Shown here: positions 41,474-49,752 of the stretch, piece after piece
Position numbering within the stretch: the stretch's first letter is position 1
Layout: the number at the start of each line of letters is the position of its first letter
Source: UBA7803 sp036381275
Lineage (GTDB): Bacteria > Pseudomonadota > Gammaproteobacteria > Pseudomonadales > Azotimanducaceae
NCBI GenBank assembly: GCA_036381275.1
Contig: DASVDC010000082.1
Span: 8,652 to 72,651, forward strand
Length of the DNA stretch: 64,000 bases
Direction of reading: 5' to 3'
Notes under the pieces: model-generated
The model's input: the letters and a program-made list of their open reading frames with translations, nothing else
The model's database searches: none
Told to the model about the DNA's origin: nothing
Position numbers and translations under genes: made by a program

Positions 41474-41484
41474 GACGCAACGGC

Positions 41485-41556
41485 TGTGGGAGCGGCCTCC
41501 GGCCGCGAATCGGGGATTGTGGAAGCGGCCGTTCGCGGCCGGAGGCCGCTCCCACA
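41485..41556. repeat. REP element, type 1
   Basis: A palindrome with a degenerate central duplication (TTGTGGAAGCGGCC). It lies 11 bases after the VWA stop and six bases after the end of the convergent BAX-inhibitor-like gene. Confidence 0.9.
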
Positions 41557-41562
41557 GCGGGA

Positions 41563-42249
41563 TCAGTCTTCTCCCATCACCCCGAAGATCTGCAGCAGTG
41601 ACAGGAACAGGTTGTAGATCTGCGTGTACAGCACCACCGTCGCGATCAGGTAGTTGGTCTCGCCGCCGTGCACGATCGCGCTGGTCTGCCACAGGATCGC
41701 CGCACTCGCGAACAGCACGAAGCCCGCGGAGATCGCGGTGTGGAACCCGGACAGGTCGAACAGCCACGACAGCAGCACCGCACCCATCAGCACGAAGAAG
41801 CCGACCACCAGGAAGCCGGACAGGAAGCTGAAGTCCTTGCGCGAGATGACCGCGTAAGCCGACAGACCGACGAACGCGACTGCGGTGGTCGCGAGCGCCG
41901 ACGTCACCAGTTGCCCGCCGTTCGCGAGCCCCAGATACAGGTTCAGGATCGGCCCGAGCGTGTAGCCGAGAAAGCCCGTGAAGGCGAATACCCAGAACAG
42001 CCCCCAGGCGCTGTTGGCGGTCTTGTGCACCGCGAACAGCAGGCCGAAGAAGCCCGCCAGGGTGAGAACGAAGCCCGGATGCGGCGCGTTCACGGCCATC
42101 GCCACACCGGCTACGGCAGCGCTCCACGCCAGGGTCATGCCGAGCAGCAGGTAGGTGTTGCGCAGAACCCGGTTGATCTGGATCTCGCGGGTTGCGACCG
42201 GCGAGGCAGCGGTTGCCGCTACGCGCCGGATGGGATTCGGTTCAGCCAT
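41563..42249 (-). CDS. BAX inhibitor-1/YccA family membrane protein
   Basis: A 228-residue inner-membrane protein with about seven transmembrane helices, starting at MAEPNPIRR after GAGGGAAG. Family segments are NRVLRNTYLLLGMTLAWSAA, SAWGLFWVFAFTGFLGYTLG and ILWQTSAIVHGGETNYLIAT. The C-terminal YNLFLSLLQIFGVMGED resembles YccA, an FtsH substrate and modulator. A good sigma70 promoter lies 36 bases upstream. It stands alone, bordered by REP elements on both sides. Confidence 0.9.
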   Translation of the reverse strand: MAEPNPIRRVAATAASPVATREIQINRVLRNTYLLLGMTLAWSAAVAGVAMAVNAPHPGFVLTLAGFFGLLFAVHKTANSAWGLFWVFAFTGFLGYTLGPILNLYLGLANGGQLVTSALATTAVAFVGLSAYAVISRKDFSFLSGFLVVGFFVLMGAVLLSWLFDLSGFHTAISAGFVLFASAAILWQTSAIVHGGETNYLIATVVLYTQIYNLFLSLLQIFGVMGED

Positions 42250-42284
42250 GTCTTCCCTCGATGCAGGAACGTTCGCCAACCTCG

Positions 42285-42313
42285 TATATAGAGGGGCCCG
42301 GAGGCCATTTCAA
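42285..42313 (-). promoter_or_regulatory. Sigma70 promoter of the YccA-like gene
   Basis: On the minus strand TTGAAA (42313-42308), a 17-bp spacer and TATATA (42290-42285) form a near-consensus promoter 36 bases before the ATG at 42249. An REP element ends 18 bases upstream of the -35. Confidence 0.7.
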
Positions 42314-42330
42314 GCTGAATCGTGCAAGCC

Positions 42331-42387
42331 TGTGGGAGCGGCCTCCGGCCGCGAATCGGGAGTTCGCAGCCGGAGGCCGCTCCCACA
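42331..42387. repeat. REP element, type 1
   Basis: A 57-base palindrome, TGTGGGAGCGGCCTCCGGCC to GGCCGCTCCCACA, between the YccA-like promoter and the 3' end of the AstE-like gene. Confidence 0.9.
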
Positions 42388-42441
42388 CAGCAAGATAGGC
42401 CTGCTCGCACAGCAACAAAATTGCCCCCACGCCGACCGGTG

Positions 42442-43506
42442 TCAGACGTCGCCCGTGCGCACGATCTCGAAGAGCTGATCCTGCGCGAGCGCCTCCTGCT
42501 GCGCGGTGAGCTGCTCCTCCACCGCGTCGAAGGCCGCGAACCGGGCCACGTGGAAGAGCGCCTCGCCCTCGTTCACGAGCGGCAGGTTGTTGATTCCGAT
42601 GATGATTCCCTCGGCCTTCGCCTCGAGCGGCTTCTCCGGGCCGCCGAACGGCGCGGAGATCACCCCGAGGATGTCGCCCGGCCGCACCCGCGCGCCGAGC
42701 CGCGCCAGCGGCCGGAACACGCCGTCGGTGATCGCCCGGTACCAGGTGGTGGATCGCGCCACGTACGGCTCGGCGAGCCAGGGTCGGCGCCGGGACGGCA
42801 GCATGCCGATGCCGCGCATCACGTTGGTGATGCCGCGCACTCCGGCGACGATCGAGCGCTCGTCGAGGCGCAGCGCCTCTCCCGCCTCGTAGGTGATCAC
42901 CGGTATGCCCGCGTTGTGAGCGGCCGCGCGCAGGCTCCCTTCGATCAGCCCGGAGTTGACGATCACCGGCAGCTCGAAGCTGTGCGCCATCTTTGCCACT
43001 TGCGGGTGATCCAAGGTCGCGCGCAGTTGCGGCAGGTTCTCCCGGTGCACCGCGCCGGTGTGCAGATCGATGATGTGGGTGCACTTCGACGCGATCTCGG
43101 AGAAGAACAGGTGCGCGACCCGCGAGCCGAGGGAGCCTTCCGCGTTGCCGGGGAAGCAGCGGTTCAGGTCGCGCCGGTCGGGCAGGTAGCGCGAGCGGTG
43201 GATGAAGCCGAACAGATTCACCACCGGCACCAGCACCAGCGTGCCCCGAAGCCGGTCGAGCACCTTCAGCGTGCGCAGGCGCCGGATGATCTCCACGCCG
43301 TTCAGCTCGTCGCCGTGAATCGCCGCGCAGACCAGCAGCACCGGGCCGTCGAGCCGGCCGCAGATCACCTCGACGGGCATGTCGAGCGGCGTGTGGGTGT
43401 AGAGCTGGGCGCCGGGCAGATCGAACGCGGTGCGCTTGCCGGCGGTGGCGTGAACCCCGGCGATGTACAGACCCGGGTTGCGCCGCTCGCGCTTGGCGGA
43501 CGGCAT
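42442..43506 (-). CDS. Succinylglutamate desuccinylase/aspartoacylase (AstE/AspA) family protein
   Basis: A 354-residue zinc hydrolase of the M14-like AstE/AspA family. Zinc ligands are visible in AAIHGDELNG (His, Glu) and IDLHTGAVHRENLP (His). RDLNRCFPGN is the substrate-binding Arg-Asn motif. The C-terminal barrel has LGARVRPGDILGVISAPFGG. It is the last gene of a RimB-RimK-AstE operon and overlaps the rimK stop (ATGA). An amidase or deacylase role on RimK-made glutamyl conjugates is plausible but unproven. Confidence 0.9.
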   Translation of the reverse strand: MPSAKRERRNPGLYIAGVHATAGKRTAFDLPGAQLYTHTPLDMPVEVICGRLDGPVLLVCAAIHGDELNGVEIIRRLRTLKVLDRLRGTLVLVPVVNLFGFIHRSRYLPDRRDLNRCFPGNAEGSLGSRVAHLFFSEIASKCTHIIDLHTGAVHRENLPQLRATLDHPQVAKMAHSFELPVIVNSGLIEGSLRAAAHNAGIPVITYEAGEALRLDERSIVAGVRGITNVMRGIGMLPSRRRPWLAEPYVARSTTWYRAITDGVFRPLARLGARVRPGDILGVISAPFGGPEKPLEAKAEGIIIGINNLPLVNEGEALFHVARFAAFDAVEEQLTAQQEALAQDQLFEIVRTGDV

Positions 43507-44411
43507 CAGCCCTTGCCTCGCGTGCGGGTGCGGCCGGGCTTCGCGTTCTCCTCGATGAAGCGGATGATCGCGCCGGCCACGTCCTTGCCCGAAGCCTGCT
43601 CGATGCCCTGCAGGCCCGGCGAGCTGTTCACCTCGAGCACCAGCGGGCCGTGGTTCGAGCGGATCAGATCGACGCCCGCCACGTTCAGCCCCATCGCGCG
43701 GGCGGCGCGCACCGCGGTCCGGCGCTCGGTCGGCGTGATCTTGGTGAGCTGCGCGGTGCCGCCGCGGTGCAGATTCGAGCGAAAGTCGCCCGGCCGGCCG
43801 GTGCGCTGCATCGCGGCCACCACCTTGTCACCGACGATGAAGCAGCGCACGTCGGTGCCTTTGCTCTCCTGGATGAACTCCTGAACCATGATGTCCACGT
43901 CGATGCCGAGAAACGCCTCGATCACGCTCTGCGCGGCCTGACGCGTTTCCGCCAGCACCACGCCGACGCCCTGGGTGCCCTCCAGCAGCTTCACCACCAG
44001 CGGCGGCCCCCCGACCATGTCGATCAGATCGGGGATGTCGTCCGGCGAGTGCGCGAAGCCGGTGATCGGCATACCGATGTCGCGCCGCGCCAGGAGCTGC
44101 ATACTGCGCAGCTTATCGCGCGAGCGGGAGATCGCCACCGACTCGTTCACTGAATAGACACCCATCATCTCGAACTGTCGCACCACCGCACAGCCGTAGA
44201 ACGTGATCGACGCCCCGATGCGCGGGATCACCGCGTCCACGTCGCCGAGATCGGCACCCTTGTAGTGAATCGACGGCCTCGCCATCGCCACGTTCATGTA
44301 ACAACGCAGCGTGTCCACCACGATCGCGGTATGGCCCCGCTCCCGGGCCGCCTCGACCAGCCGCCGGGTGGAGTACAGGCGCGGGTTACGCGACAGGATG
44401 GCGATCTTCAT
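43506..44411 (-). CDS. rimK: RimK: ATP-dependent glutamate ligase for ribosomal protein S6
   Basis: A 301-residue ATP-grasp ligase, colinear with RimK throughout: MKIAILSRNPRLYSTRRLVE, VDAVIPRIGASITFYGCAVV, LLEGTQGVGVVLAETRQAAQ, QEFIQESKGTDVRCFIVGDK, FRSNLHRGG and VDLIRSNHGPLVLEVNSSPG. RimK adds glutamates to the S6 C-terminus and makes poly-glutamate. It is four bases after rimB and overlaps the AstE-like gene. The C-terminus has a short basic tail (PGRTRTRGKG). Confidence 0.95.
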   Translation of the reverse strand: MKIAILSRNPRLYSTRRLVEAARERGHTAIVVDTLRCYMNVAMARPSIHYKGADLGDVDAVIPRIGASITFYGCAVVRQFEMMGVYSVNESVAISRSRDKLRSMQLLARRDIGMPITGFAHSPDDIPDLIDMVGGPPLVVKLLEGTQGVGVVLAETRQAAQSVIEAFLGIDVDIMVQEFIQESKGTDVRCFIVGDKVVAAMQRTGRPGDFRSNLHRGGTAQLTKITPTERRTAVRAARAMGLNVAGVDLIRSNHGPLVLEVNSSPGLQGIEQASGKDVAGAIIRFIEENAKPGRTRTRGKG

Positions 44412-44415
44412 TCCA

Positions 44416-44856
44416 CTACCTCAGCCGCTCCGACAGATACGACCGAGCCGGATCGACCAGGAATCGTCCGCGGATCGCGCTGCGGCCGAGCAGCATGCGG
44501 AAACCCATGCTGTCGCGATCGGTCAGGGTCACCTCGACGGGCCAGCAGTCGCCGGCAAGCGCCACCACGGTGCGGATCACGAATCGCAGGTCCTCGTGGC
44601 CGCCGGAATCCCGCACCACACGCCGGTCCAGCACGTCGGCTTCGCAGCAGATCTCCGGAGTGTCCCTGCGCTGCAGCGGATGCACCCAGAACCGCACCCG
44701 CGCAACTCCGTCCGCCTCGAACGGCTCGACCCGGAAGGTGTGCAGCGCCGACGTGCGTGCCCCAGTGTCGACCTTCGCCTTGATCCGCGGGATTCCGAGC
44801 TCCGGGAGCGCCAGCCACTCCCGCCAGCCGAGCACGCCCTTGCCTTCCACCGCCAT
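44416..44856 (-). CDS. rimB: RimB: retropepsin-like ATP-dependent zinc protease
   Basis: A 146-residue single-domain protein of PF05618, the RimK partner. The active-site loop is IKAKVDTGARTSALHTFRVE (intact DTGA). The end SMGFRMLLGRSAIRGRFLVD is typical. RimB is reported to counteract RimK by processing its glutamate tails on S6. ATG 44856 gives the family length; no signal peptide, so cytosolic. It heads the RimB-RimK-AstE operon, and contrasts with the longer membrane-anchored paralogue at 30226. Confidence 0.9.
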   Translation of the reverse strand: MAVEGKGVLGWREWLALPELGIPRIKAKVDTGARTSALHTFRVEPFEADGVARVRFWVHPLQRRDTPEICCEADVLDRRVVRDSGGHEDLRFVIRTVVALAGDCWPVEVTLTDRDSMGFRMLLGRSAIRGRFLVDPARSYLSERLR

Positions 44857-44946
44857 CGGGTTCGCCGTGTGCCCTCCTCGAGCGAGCGGCCATGTTAGTC
44901 TCAAGGCCTGTTGCGTCGAAAGCGGCCGAAGCGACCGGGAGGTTTC

Positions 44947-45927
44947 ATGAAGTACGCCAATCTGGGGAATACCGGAGTCCGGGTGTCGCGCCTGTGCCTG
45001 GGGATGATGACCTACGGCTCGAAGAAGTGGCGCGATTGGGTGCTGGAGTACGACGAGGCGCTGCCGTTCATCGAGAAGGCGCTGGACGCCGGCATCAACT
45101 TCTTCGACACCGCCGACGTCTATTCGAACGGCGCGTCCGAGGTGGTGCTCGGCCGTGCGCTCGACGAGCTGGGCGTCGACCGGGAAGACGTCGTGATCGC
45201 CACGAAGTGCTTCAACGGCACCCACGACCGCAAGCGCAACCGTTGGGGCCTGTCGAGAAAGCACATCATGGCCGCCTGCGACGCCTCGCTCGAGCGGCTC
45301 GGCACCGACTACATCGACCTGTACCAGATCCACCGATTCGACTACCGCACGCCGATCGAGGAGACCATCGAGGCGCTCTCGGACCTGGTCGCCGAAGGCA
45401 AGGTGCGCTACCTCGGCGCGTCCAGCATGTACGCCTGGCAGATGGCCAAGTACCTGTTCACCGCCGATGCGCTCGGCGGCGTGCGGTTCGTGACCATGCA
45501 GAACCACTACAACCTGCTCTACCGCGAGGAGGAGCGGGAAATGAACCCGCTGTGCGTGGACCAGAAGGTGGGGCTGATTCCCTGGAGCCCGCTGGCACGC
45601 GGCTATCTCGCCCGCACCAGCCAGACGATCCGCGAGACCGTCCGTGCCGGAACCGACGAGTTCGCCCAGCGGCTGTACCACCGCCCGTCCGACTTCCAGA
45701 TCGTCGACCGCAATGCGGAGGTGGCGGCGCGGCTCGGCGTCAAGCCCGCCCAGACCGCGCTCGCGTGGCTGCTCGGCCGACCCGGGGTGGTGGCACCGAT
45801 CATCGGCGCGTCGAAGCCCCACCACCTGGACGACGCCGTCGCGGCGCTGGACCTCGAGCTCTCCGAGGACGACGTGAAGAGCCTGGAGGAGCTGTACGAG
45901 CCGCACCCGGTATTGGGGCACAACTGA
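44947..45927 (+). CDS. Aldo/keto reductase
   Basis: A 326-residue NADPH-dependent oxidoreductase TIM barrel. The catalytic tetrad is visible: Asp and Tyr in FFDTADVYSNGASEVVLGRA, Lys in VVIATKCFNG, and His in YQIHRFDYRTPIEE. The cofactor end has PIIGASKPHHLDDAVAALDL. ATG 44947 follows GGGAGG. It belongs to the AKR group including YajO/Tas-like proteins; the natural carbonyl substrate is unknown. It is divergent from rimB. Confidence 0.92.
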   Translation: MKYANLGNTGVRVSRLCLGMMTYGSKKWRDWVLEYDEALPFIEKALDAGINFFDTADVYSNGASEVVLGRALDELGVDREDVVIATKCFNGTHDRKRNRWGLSRKHIMAACDASLERLGTDYIDLYQIHRFDYRTPIEETIEALSDLVAEGKVRYLGASSMYAWQMAKYLFTADALGGVRFVTMQNHYNLLYREEEREMNPLCVDQKVGLIPWSPLARGYLARTSQTIRETVRAGTDEFAQRLYHRPSDFQIVDRNAEVAARLGVKPAQTALAWLLGRPGVVAPIIGASKPHHLDDAVAALDLELSEDDVKSLEELYEPHPVLGHN

Positions 45928-45979
45928 CGCGCGCCGAGGTCGTCGAGTTAGCGCAACTTACCTGCTGCTTTGGGCGCGA

Positions 45980-46660
45980 TCAGCGGACGCTGAAGTCGGT
46001 GCCGATCAGCGTGAGGCCGAGCCGCCGCGCGACGCCCTGGGAGGCCACGTTGTCCCACGAGGTGCTGTAGAACAGCGTGTCGACGCCGCGTCGGCGGGCC
46101 GCATGAGCCCACCCCGAAACCACGGCCGCCGCGAAGCCGCGGCGCCGGTGGGACGGCAGCGTCTCGACGCCGGCTTCGTGGCTCGCCGCCGAGATCCGCA
46201 CGCTCGCGCAGATCGCCACGGCGCGCCCGGACTGCAGCATCGCCACCATCGGCTGACGATGCCCGACGTCGGGCAGCCAGGCTTCCAGCCCGCCGCGCAG
46301 CAGATGCGCATTGTCGGCGCCGATTGCCACGGTGCCGGGAACCGCCGGCGGCAGTCGCTGAAACCAGTACGCGGGGCCGCTCGAAACTCCCGGCGCCGCC
46401 GGATCGACGCCGAGCAGATGCAGGTACGCCGCCCCATGACGCGGCGCAGCGAAAGGATCCGGCGGATGGGCCTCGTCGGCCGCGAGCGCCGCCAGCGCCT
46501 CGGCGGTCTCGTCGGAGACGTCCGCCCGAATCAGCCATGCGTTTCCCTCGCGCGTGCGCGCGAGGTGAAACCGCGGCGGCGTTCCACCGTCCCACTGATT
46601 CAGCTCGGTAGTTCGGCCCCGCGCGTCGCGGCGGTACAGCGCCGTCAGGCGCCGCTGCAT
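45980..46660 (-). CDS. GNAT family N-acetyltransferase
   Basis: A 226-residue protein. The C-terminal half carries the GNAT core: acetyl-CoA loop VETLPSHRRRGFAAAVVSGW (RRRGFA), then LFYSTSWDNVASQGVARRLG and LTLIGTDFSVR. The N-terminal half (HPPDPFAAPRHGAAYLHLLG) is less conserved. ATG 46660 was chosen; the ribosome-binding site is poor. It is 20 bases after the LURP-like gene. The acceptor is unknown. Confidence 0.82.
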   Translation of the reverse strand: MQRRLTALYRRDARGRTTELNQWDGGTPPRFHLARTREGNAWLIRADVSDETAEALAALAADEAHPPDPFAAPRHGAAYLHLLGVDPAAPGVSSGPAYWFQRLPPAVPGTVAIGADNAHLLRGGLEAWLPDVGHRQPMVAMLQSGRAVAICASVRISAASHEAGVETLPSHRRRGFAAAVVSGWAHAARRRGVDTLFYSTSWDNVASQGVARRLGLTLIGTDFSVR

Positions 46661-46680
46661 CAGCTCGTGTGCCGGCGGCG

Positions 46681-47289
46681 TCAGTCCTGCCGTCCTTCGA
46701 TCGCGCTGAACAGCACGCCCGCCGCGAGCGCGAGCCGCCGATCGAGCACACCCTGCGAGTCGCCGCCGAAGTCCACGTCGAGCTTCAGAATGATCGGATT
46801 GAAGCGCTGGCTGAACACCGCCACCGTCCGGCCGCCGACCTCGACGTGATAACGCTGCGGCAGCAGCACCGACACCACGTCGACGTAGCGGCGCAGCAGC
46901 GCCTTGACCGCGGAGTCTTCGACGATCATGCCGATCTCGCGGCCGCTCGCGTCGTGCAGCGTCCACTGGTCGCGCAGGAACGCGGAGGTGATGCCCTGGC
47001 GCTTCAGCGTTCCGACCCGTTCGCCGGCGAGCACGTCGTGCACGTCGTAGGCGCCGGAGATGTCGAACACGCTGTGCGTCGAGATGCGCAGCAGCTCGGT
47101 GCGCTTGTCCTCGTCGTCGTAGAGGCGGATGTCTTCCTTCAGCCGGAAACGCTTCTGGTCGGAATACAGCACCAGGTTGCCGCGGTCGTCGTAGATGTGG
47201 AACGCGCCGCCGAACAATCGGAAGAACTTGCTGCGAATGGTGTAACGCGGGTGGGTGAAACGCACCCGATGCTGCTGTGCGGGTTCCAT
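46681..47289 (-). CDS. LURP-one-related (scramblase-like fold) protein
   Basis: A 202-residue protein of the LURP-one-related/Tubby-like family: HPRYTIRSKFFRLFGGAFHI, DRGNLVLYSDQKRFRLKED, IRLYDDEDKRTELLRIST, and a final VFSQRFNPIILKLDVDFGGD. The fold is a 12-stranded barrel around a central helix, which here is the C-terminal hydrophobic LALAAGVLFSAIE. Bacterial roles are unknown; membrane lipid binding has been suggested for the fold. It is divergent from the phosphatase gene at 47407. Confidence 0.82.
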   Translation of the reverse strand: MEPAQQHRVRFTHPRYTIRSKFFRLFGGAFHIYDDRGNLVLYSDQKRFRLKEDIRLYDDEDKRTELLRISTHSVFDISGAYDVHDVLAGERVGTLKRQGITSAFLRDQWTLHDASGREIGMIVEDSAVKALLRRYVDVVSVLLPQRYHVEVGGRTVAVFSQRFNPIILKLDVDFGGDSQGVLDRRLALAAGVLFSAIEGRQD

Positions 47290-47406
47290 ACTGGTCTCGA
47301 GCGATTCACGACGCCGTCGGAACGCACCGGCGGCGCTCGAGTCGAACGTAACACGGCCGGAATCACCGGCACCAGAACCCATCGAACGTAGGAGGCCATT
47401 GCGATC

Positions 47407-48585
47407 GTGACCACGCTCGCGATCCCGGATTTCTGCCTGGTGATCCTGATCGGAGCGTCGGCACCGCAGCGCGCCGCGTTCGCCGCGCGCCACTTCCGGG
47501 ACGACGAGCGGGTATCGGCGCCGCGGGCGGCCGATTCGACAGCGCCGCTCGAGCACGCCGAGGCCGCGGTGGCGGAGCGCTTGAGCGCGCGGCGCCTGAC
47601 GATCGTCAATGGCGAAAACCGGTGCACGGAGGACCGCCGCCGCTGGCTGCAACTCGCCCGCGCGGCACACGCGCCGGCGGTCGCGGTGGTGCTCGACGAC
47701 GGTGTCGCAACGGAGGAGCTGCTCCGGGAGGGCTTCCGCCGCGTTCACCGCCTCGCCGGCGCCCAGACCGCGAGCGCCGCGGTCAGCCGGCGTCCCCTGC
47801 GCGTCGACCGCCGGCCCGACCTCGGCCCGTTCGACATCATCGGCGACGTGCACGGCTGCGCCGAGGAGCTGGAGAAGTTGCTGGAGCTCCTCGGCTACCG
47901 GGTAGAGCGCGATCCGGCCGCCGGCGAAGGCTACCGGGTACGGCCGCCGCCCGGCCGCAAAGCGGTGTTCGTCGGCGACCTGGTCGACCGCGGCCCTCGC
48001 GTCCCAGACGTGCTGCGGCTCGTGATGAGCATGACCCGGGAGGGCAGTGCGCTCTGCGTGATGGGTAATCACGATGACAAGCTGCTGCGCTGGCTGGACG
48101 GGCGCAAAGTGCGGATCAGTCACGGGCTCGAAGCGAGCATCGAGCCGCTCGAGCGCGAGTCGGCGGCGTTCCGGGCCCGTGTGCGCGACTTCCTCGGCGG
48201 GCTGGCCGACCACTACTGGCTCGATCAGGGCCGGCTCTGCGTCGCCCACGCCGGGCTCGACGAGGAGAAGATCGGCCGAAGCTCCGGCGCGGTGCGCGCG
48301 TTCGCGCTGTACGGCGACACCAACGGTGAGCGCGACGAGTACGGTCTGCCGGTCCGGCGTGACTGGGCCGCCCGCTATCGCGGGGCGACCCGCGTGGTCT
48401 ACGGGCACACGCCCGTGAGCGAAGCGGTCTGGCGCAACAACACCCTCTGCCTCGACACGGGCTGCGTGTTCGGCGGCGCGCTGACGGCGCTGCGGTATCC
48501 GGAGAACGAGCTGGTGAGCGTGCCGGCGCGGCGCGTGTACTACGAGTCCCTGCGTCCGTTCGCCCGCGTCGCCGCGGGCTCGTGA
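47407..48585 (+). CDS. Pnkp-like protein: degenerate kinase domain plus metallophosphoesterase
   Basis: A 392-residue protein from GTG, with AGGAGG 11 bases upstream. Residues about 1-140 align with the polynucleotide kinase domain of bacterial Pnkp (PDFCLVILIGASAPQRAAFA), but the P-loop GxxGxGK[ST] is lost: GASAPQR has neither the Lys nor the following Ser/Thr. Residues about 140-392 form an intact calcineurin-like phosphatase: IIGDVHGCAEEL, FVGDLVDRGP, VMGNHDDKLLRW, CVAHAGLDEE and VYGHTPVSEAVW. The ligase domain and Hen1 partner of Pnkp are absent. Probably a diadenosine, phosphoprotein or RNA-end phosphatase; uncertain. Confidence 0.8.
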   Translation: MTTLAIPDFCLVILIGASAPQRAAFAARHFRDDERVSAPRAADSTAPLEHAEAAVAERLSARRLTIVNGENRCTEDRRRWLQLARAAHAPAVAVVLDDGVATEELLREGFRRVHRLAGAQTASAAVSRRPLRVDRRPDLGPFDIIGDVHGCAEELEKLLELLGYRVERDPAAGEGYRVRPPPGRKAVFVGDLVDRGPRVPDVLRLVMSMTREGSALCVMGNHDDKLLRWLDGRKVRISHGLEASIEPLERESAAFRARVRDFLGGLADHYWLDQGRLCVAHAGLDEEKIGRSSGAVRAFALYGDTNGERDEYGLPVRRDWAARYRGATRVVYGHTPVSEAVWRNNTLCLDTGCVFGGALTALRYPENELVSVPARRVYYESLRPFARVAAGS

Positions 48586-48668
48586 ACGGCGCCCGGAACC
48601 CGACCCCGTGCGACAGGACGAATCGGGAGTGGACTGCATCGCACCTCACGCAATCCGGGGTCGGGACC

Positions 48669-48696
48669 GGCGCTTGCCGTTCGAGCGGCGAGCGCC
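48669..48696. terminator. Perfect GC-rich hairpin between convergent genes (possible terminator)
   Basis: GGCGCTTGCCG (48669-48679) pairs with CGGCGAGCGCC (48686-48696), with one T-G wobble and a 6-base loop. No T-run follows on either strand, so intrinsic termination is not assured. A second inverted repeat, CCCGTCTG (48748-48755) with CAGACGGG (48782-48789), lies nearby. The 48586-48840 gap holds no gene. Confidence 0.35.
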
Positions 48697-48840
48697 ATTG
48701 TCTCCGCTCTGATGCGCTGCGTTGTGCGGTATCCGCTCGGAGATGTACCCGTCTGCCGCAGATTCCGCTACAGATCCGCCACAGACGGGGGTTGCAACGC
48801 GGCGCCGAAACGGCGGTGTTCGCCGGAACGGCAGGAGAGT

Positions 48841-48917
48841 TGGTAGCTACGGTTGGACTTGAACCAACGACCCCAGCATTATGAATGCCGTGCTCTAACC
48901 AGCTGAGCTACGTAGCC
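48841..48917 (-). tRNA. tRNA-Met (CAT), elongator type
   Basis: A 77-base tRNA on the minus strand with encoded CCA. The anticodon arm is CGGCA-TTCATAA-TGCTG, anticodon CAT; the D arm has GCTCAGCTGGTTAGAGC and the T arm GGTTCAAGTCC. The acceptor stem starts GGCTACG, as in gammaproteobacterial elongator tRNA-Met. The first pair is G1-U72, not G1-C72. It differs from tRNA-Ile2 (CAT) in acceptor sequence. Confidence 0.95.
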
Positions 48918-48936
48918 ATTGTGTCAGGGGCGCAGG

Positions 48937-48965
48937 ATTTTCCGGGCTGGCCTCGGCGTTGTCAA
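48937..48965 (-). promoter_or_regulatory. Sigma70 promoter of tRNA-Met
   Basis: On the minus strand a perfect TTGACA (48965-48960), 17-bp spacer and GAAAAT (48942-48937) lie 19 bases before the mature tRNA 5' end, a normal leader distance. Confidence 0.7.
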
Positions 48966-48980
48966 TTGGCGTCCGGGGGG

Positions 48981-49005
48981 TTCGCGGCCGGAGGCCGCTC
49001 TCACG
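48981..49005. repeat. Half REP element, type 1
   Basis: Only the right arm remains: TTCGCGGCCGGAGGCCGCTC then TCACG, with a C-to-T type change in the CTCCCAC end. It lies between the tRNA-Met promoter and the 3' end of the membrane protein gene. Confidence 0.75.
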
Positions 49006-49024
49006 GCACAGCCGCAGCGGACGG

Positions 49025-49750
49025 TCAGATTTCCAGGCGCCCGTCCGCGCCCGGCGGTGCGTCGGGCGAGCGCGTGTAGCCGGCGAGCTGCCGGTAGATG
49101 ATCGCGAGGATCATCACCGTCCAGGGCACGGTCCAGATCCAGCCGATCAGGGTCACCACGCCGAGCGCCGCGAGCAGCGCCGCGGTCAGCGACAGCACCG
49201 TGACCTCGAAGAACTTCCGGTTCACCAGCCGCATCGAGACCAGCAGGCAATCGACGACCGGCAGGTCCCGCTCGGCCTTCAACGGCACCGCGAGCGACAG
49301 CGCGATCATCAGGTAGATGCCCGGCACGATCAGCAGCATCAGGCCGAGGAACGTCACGAGGCTCTGCAGCGCGCCCACCGCGACAATCGGCAGCACGTGC
49401 CGGTAGCAGCCGAATTGGTCTTCGAAGCGTACCGGCTCGCCGACGCTGCGGCGCAGCCCGAACAGGAACACGCCCGCCATGAACGGGTAGACGATCATCA
49501 TGATCACGAGCTGGCTGATCGCGCCGCCGAGCGCCGTGGTTTCGTCCACGCCGAGCACCGACCCGAGCAGCAGCGAAGCCACGAGCACGGCCGTGTACAC
49601 CAGCAGCAGCCCGACCACCAGCATGGCCCGGACGCCGTGCACGAGCTGCCAGGCCTCGCGGATCACCGGCAGGATCTCGAGCTGCGCCTGCCCCGCCAGG
49701 GTCCGCTCGATGGAGCCGCCGCGCGGCCCGGGGGAACCGAGCTCGCTCAC
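49025..49750 (-). CDS. Multi-spanning membrane protein of unknown function (DUF975/YciC-like)
   Basis: A 241-residue membrane protein with about five or six transmembrane helices, including MLVVGLLLVYTAVLVASLLL, LGLMLLIVPGIYLMIALSLA and AALGVVTLIGWIWTVPWTVM. The VPGIYL motif followed by VPLKAERDLPVVDCLLVSMR, where a membrane segment precedes a short amphipathic helix, is common to YciC and related families. I start at GTG 49750, just after ychF (two-base gap). Function unknown; co-transcription with ychF is likely. Confidence 0.75.
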   Translation of the reverse strand: MSELGSPGPRGGSIERTLAGQAQLEILPVIREAWQLVHGVRAMLVVGLLLVYTAVLVASLLLGSVLGVDETTALGGAISQLVIMMIVYPFMAGVFLFGLRRSVGEPVRFEDQFGCYRHVLPIVAVGALQSLVTFLGLMLLIVPGIYLMIALSLAVPLKAERDLPVVDCLLVSMRLVNRKFFEVTVLSLTAALLAALGVVTLIGWIWTVPWTVMILAIIYRQLAGYTRSPDAPPGADGRLEI

Positions 49751-49752
49751 GG

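Noticed and set aside
36476..42387. Regularly recurring palindromes that might be a CRISPR array
   Set aside because: The copies are kilobases apart with genes between them, have palindromic arms and no spacer series, and no cas genes are present. They fit REP elements.
48841..48917. tRNA-Ile2 (CAT) instead of tRNA-Met
   Set aside because: The acceptor GGCTACG and the overall sequence match elongator tRNA-Met of gammaproteobacteria rather than the tRNA-Ile2 pattern.
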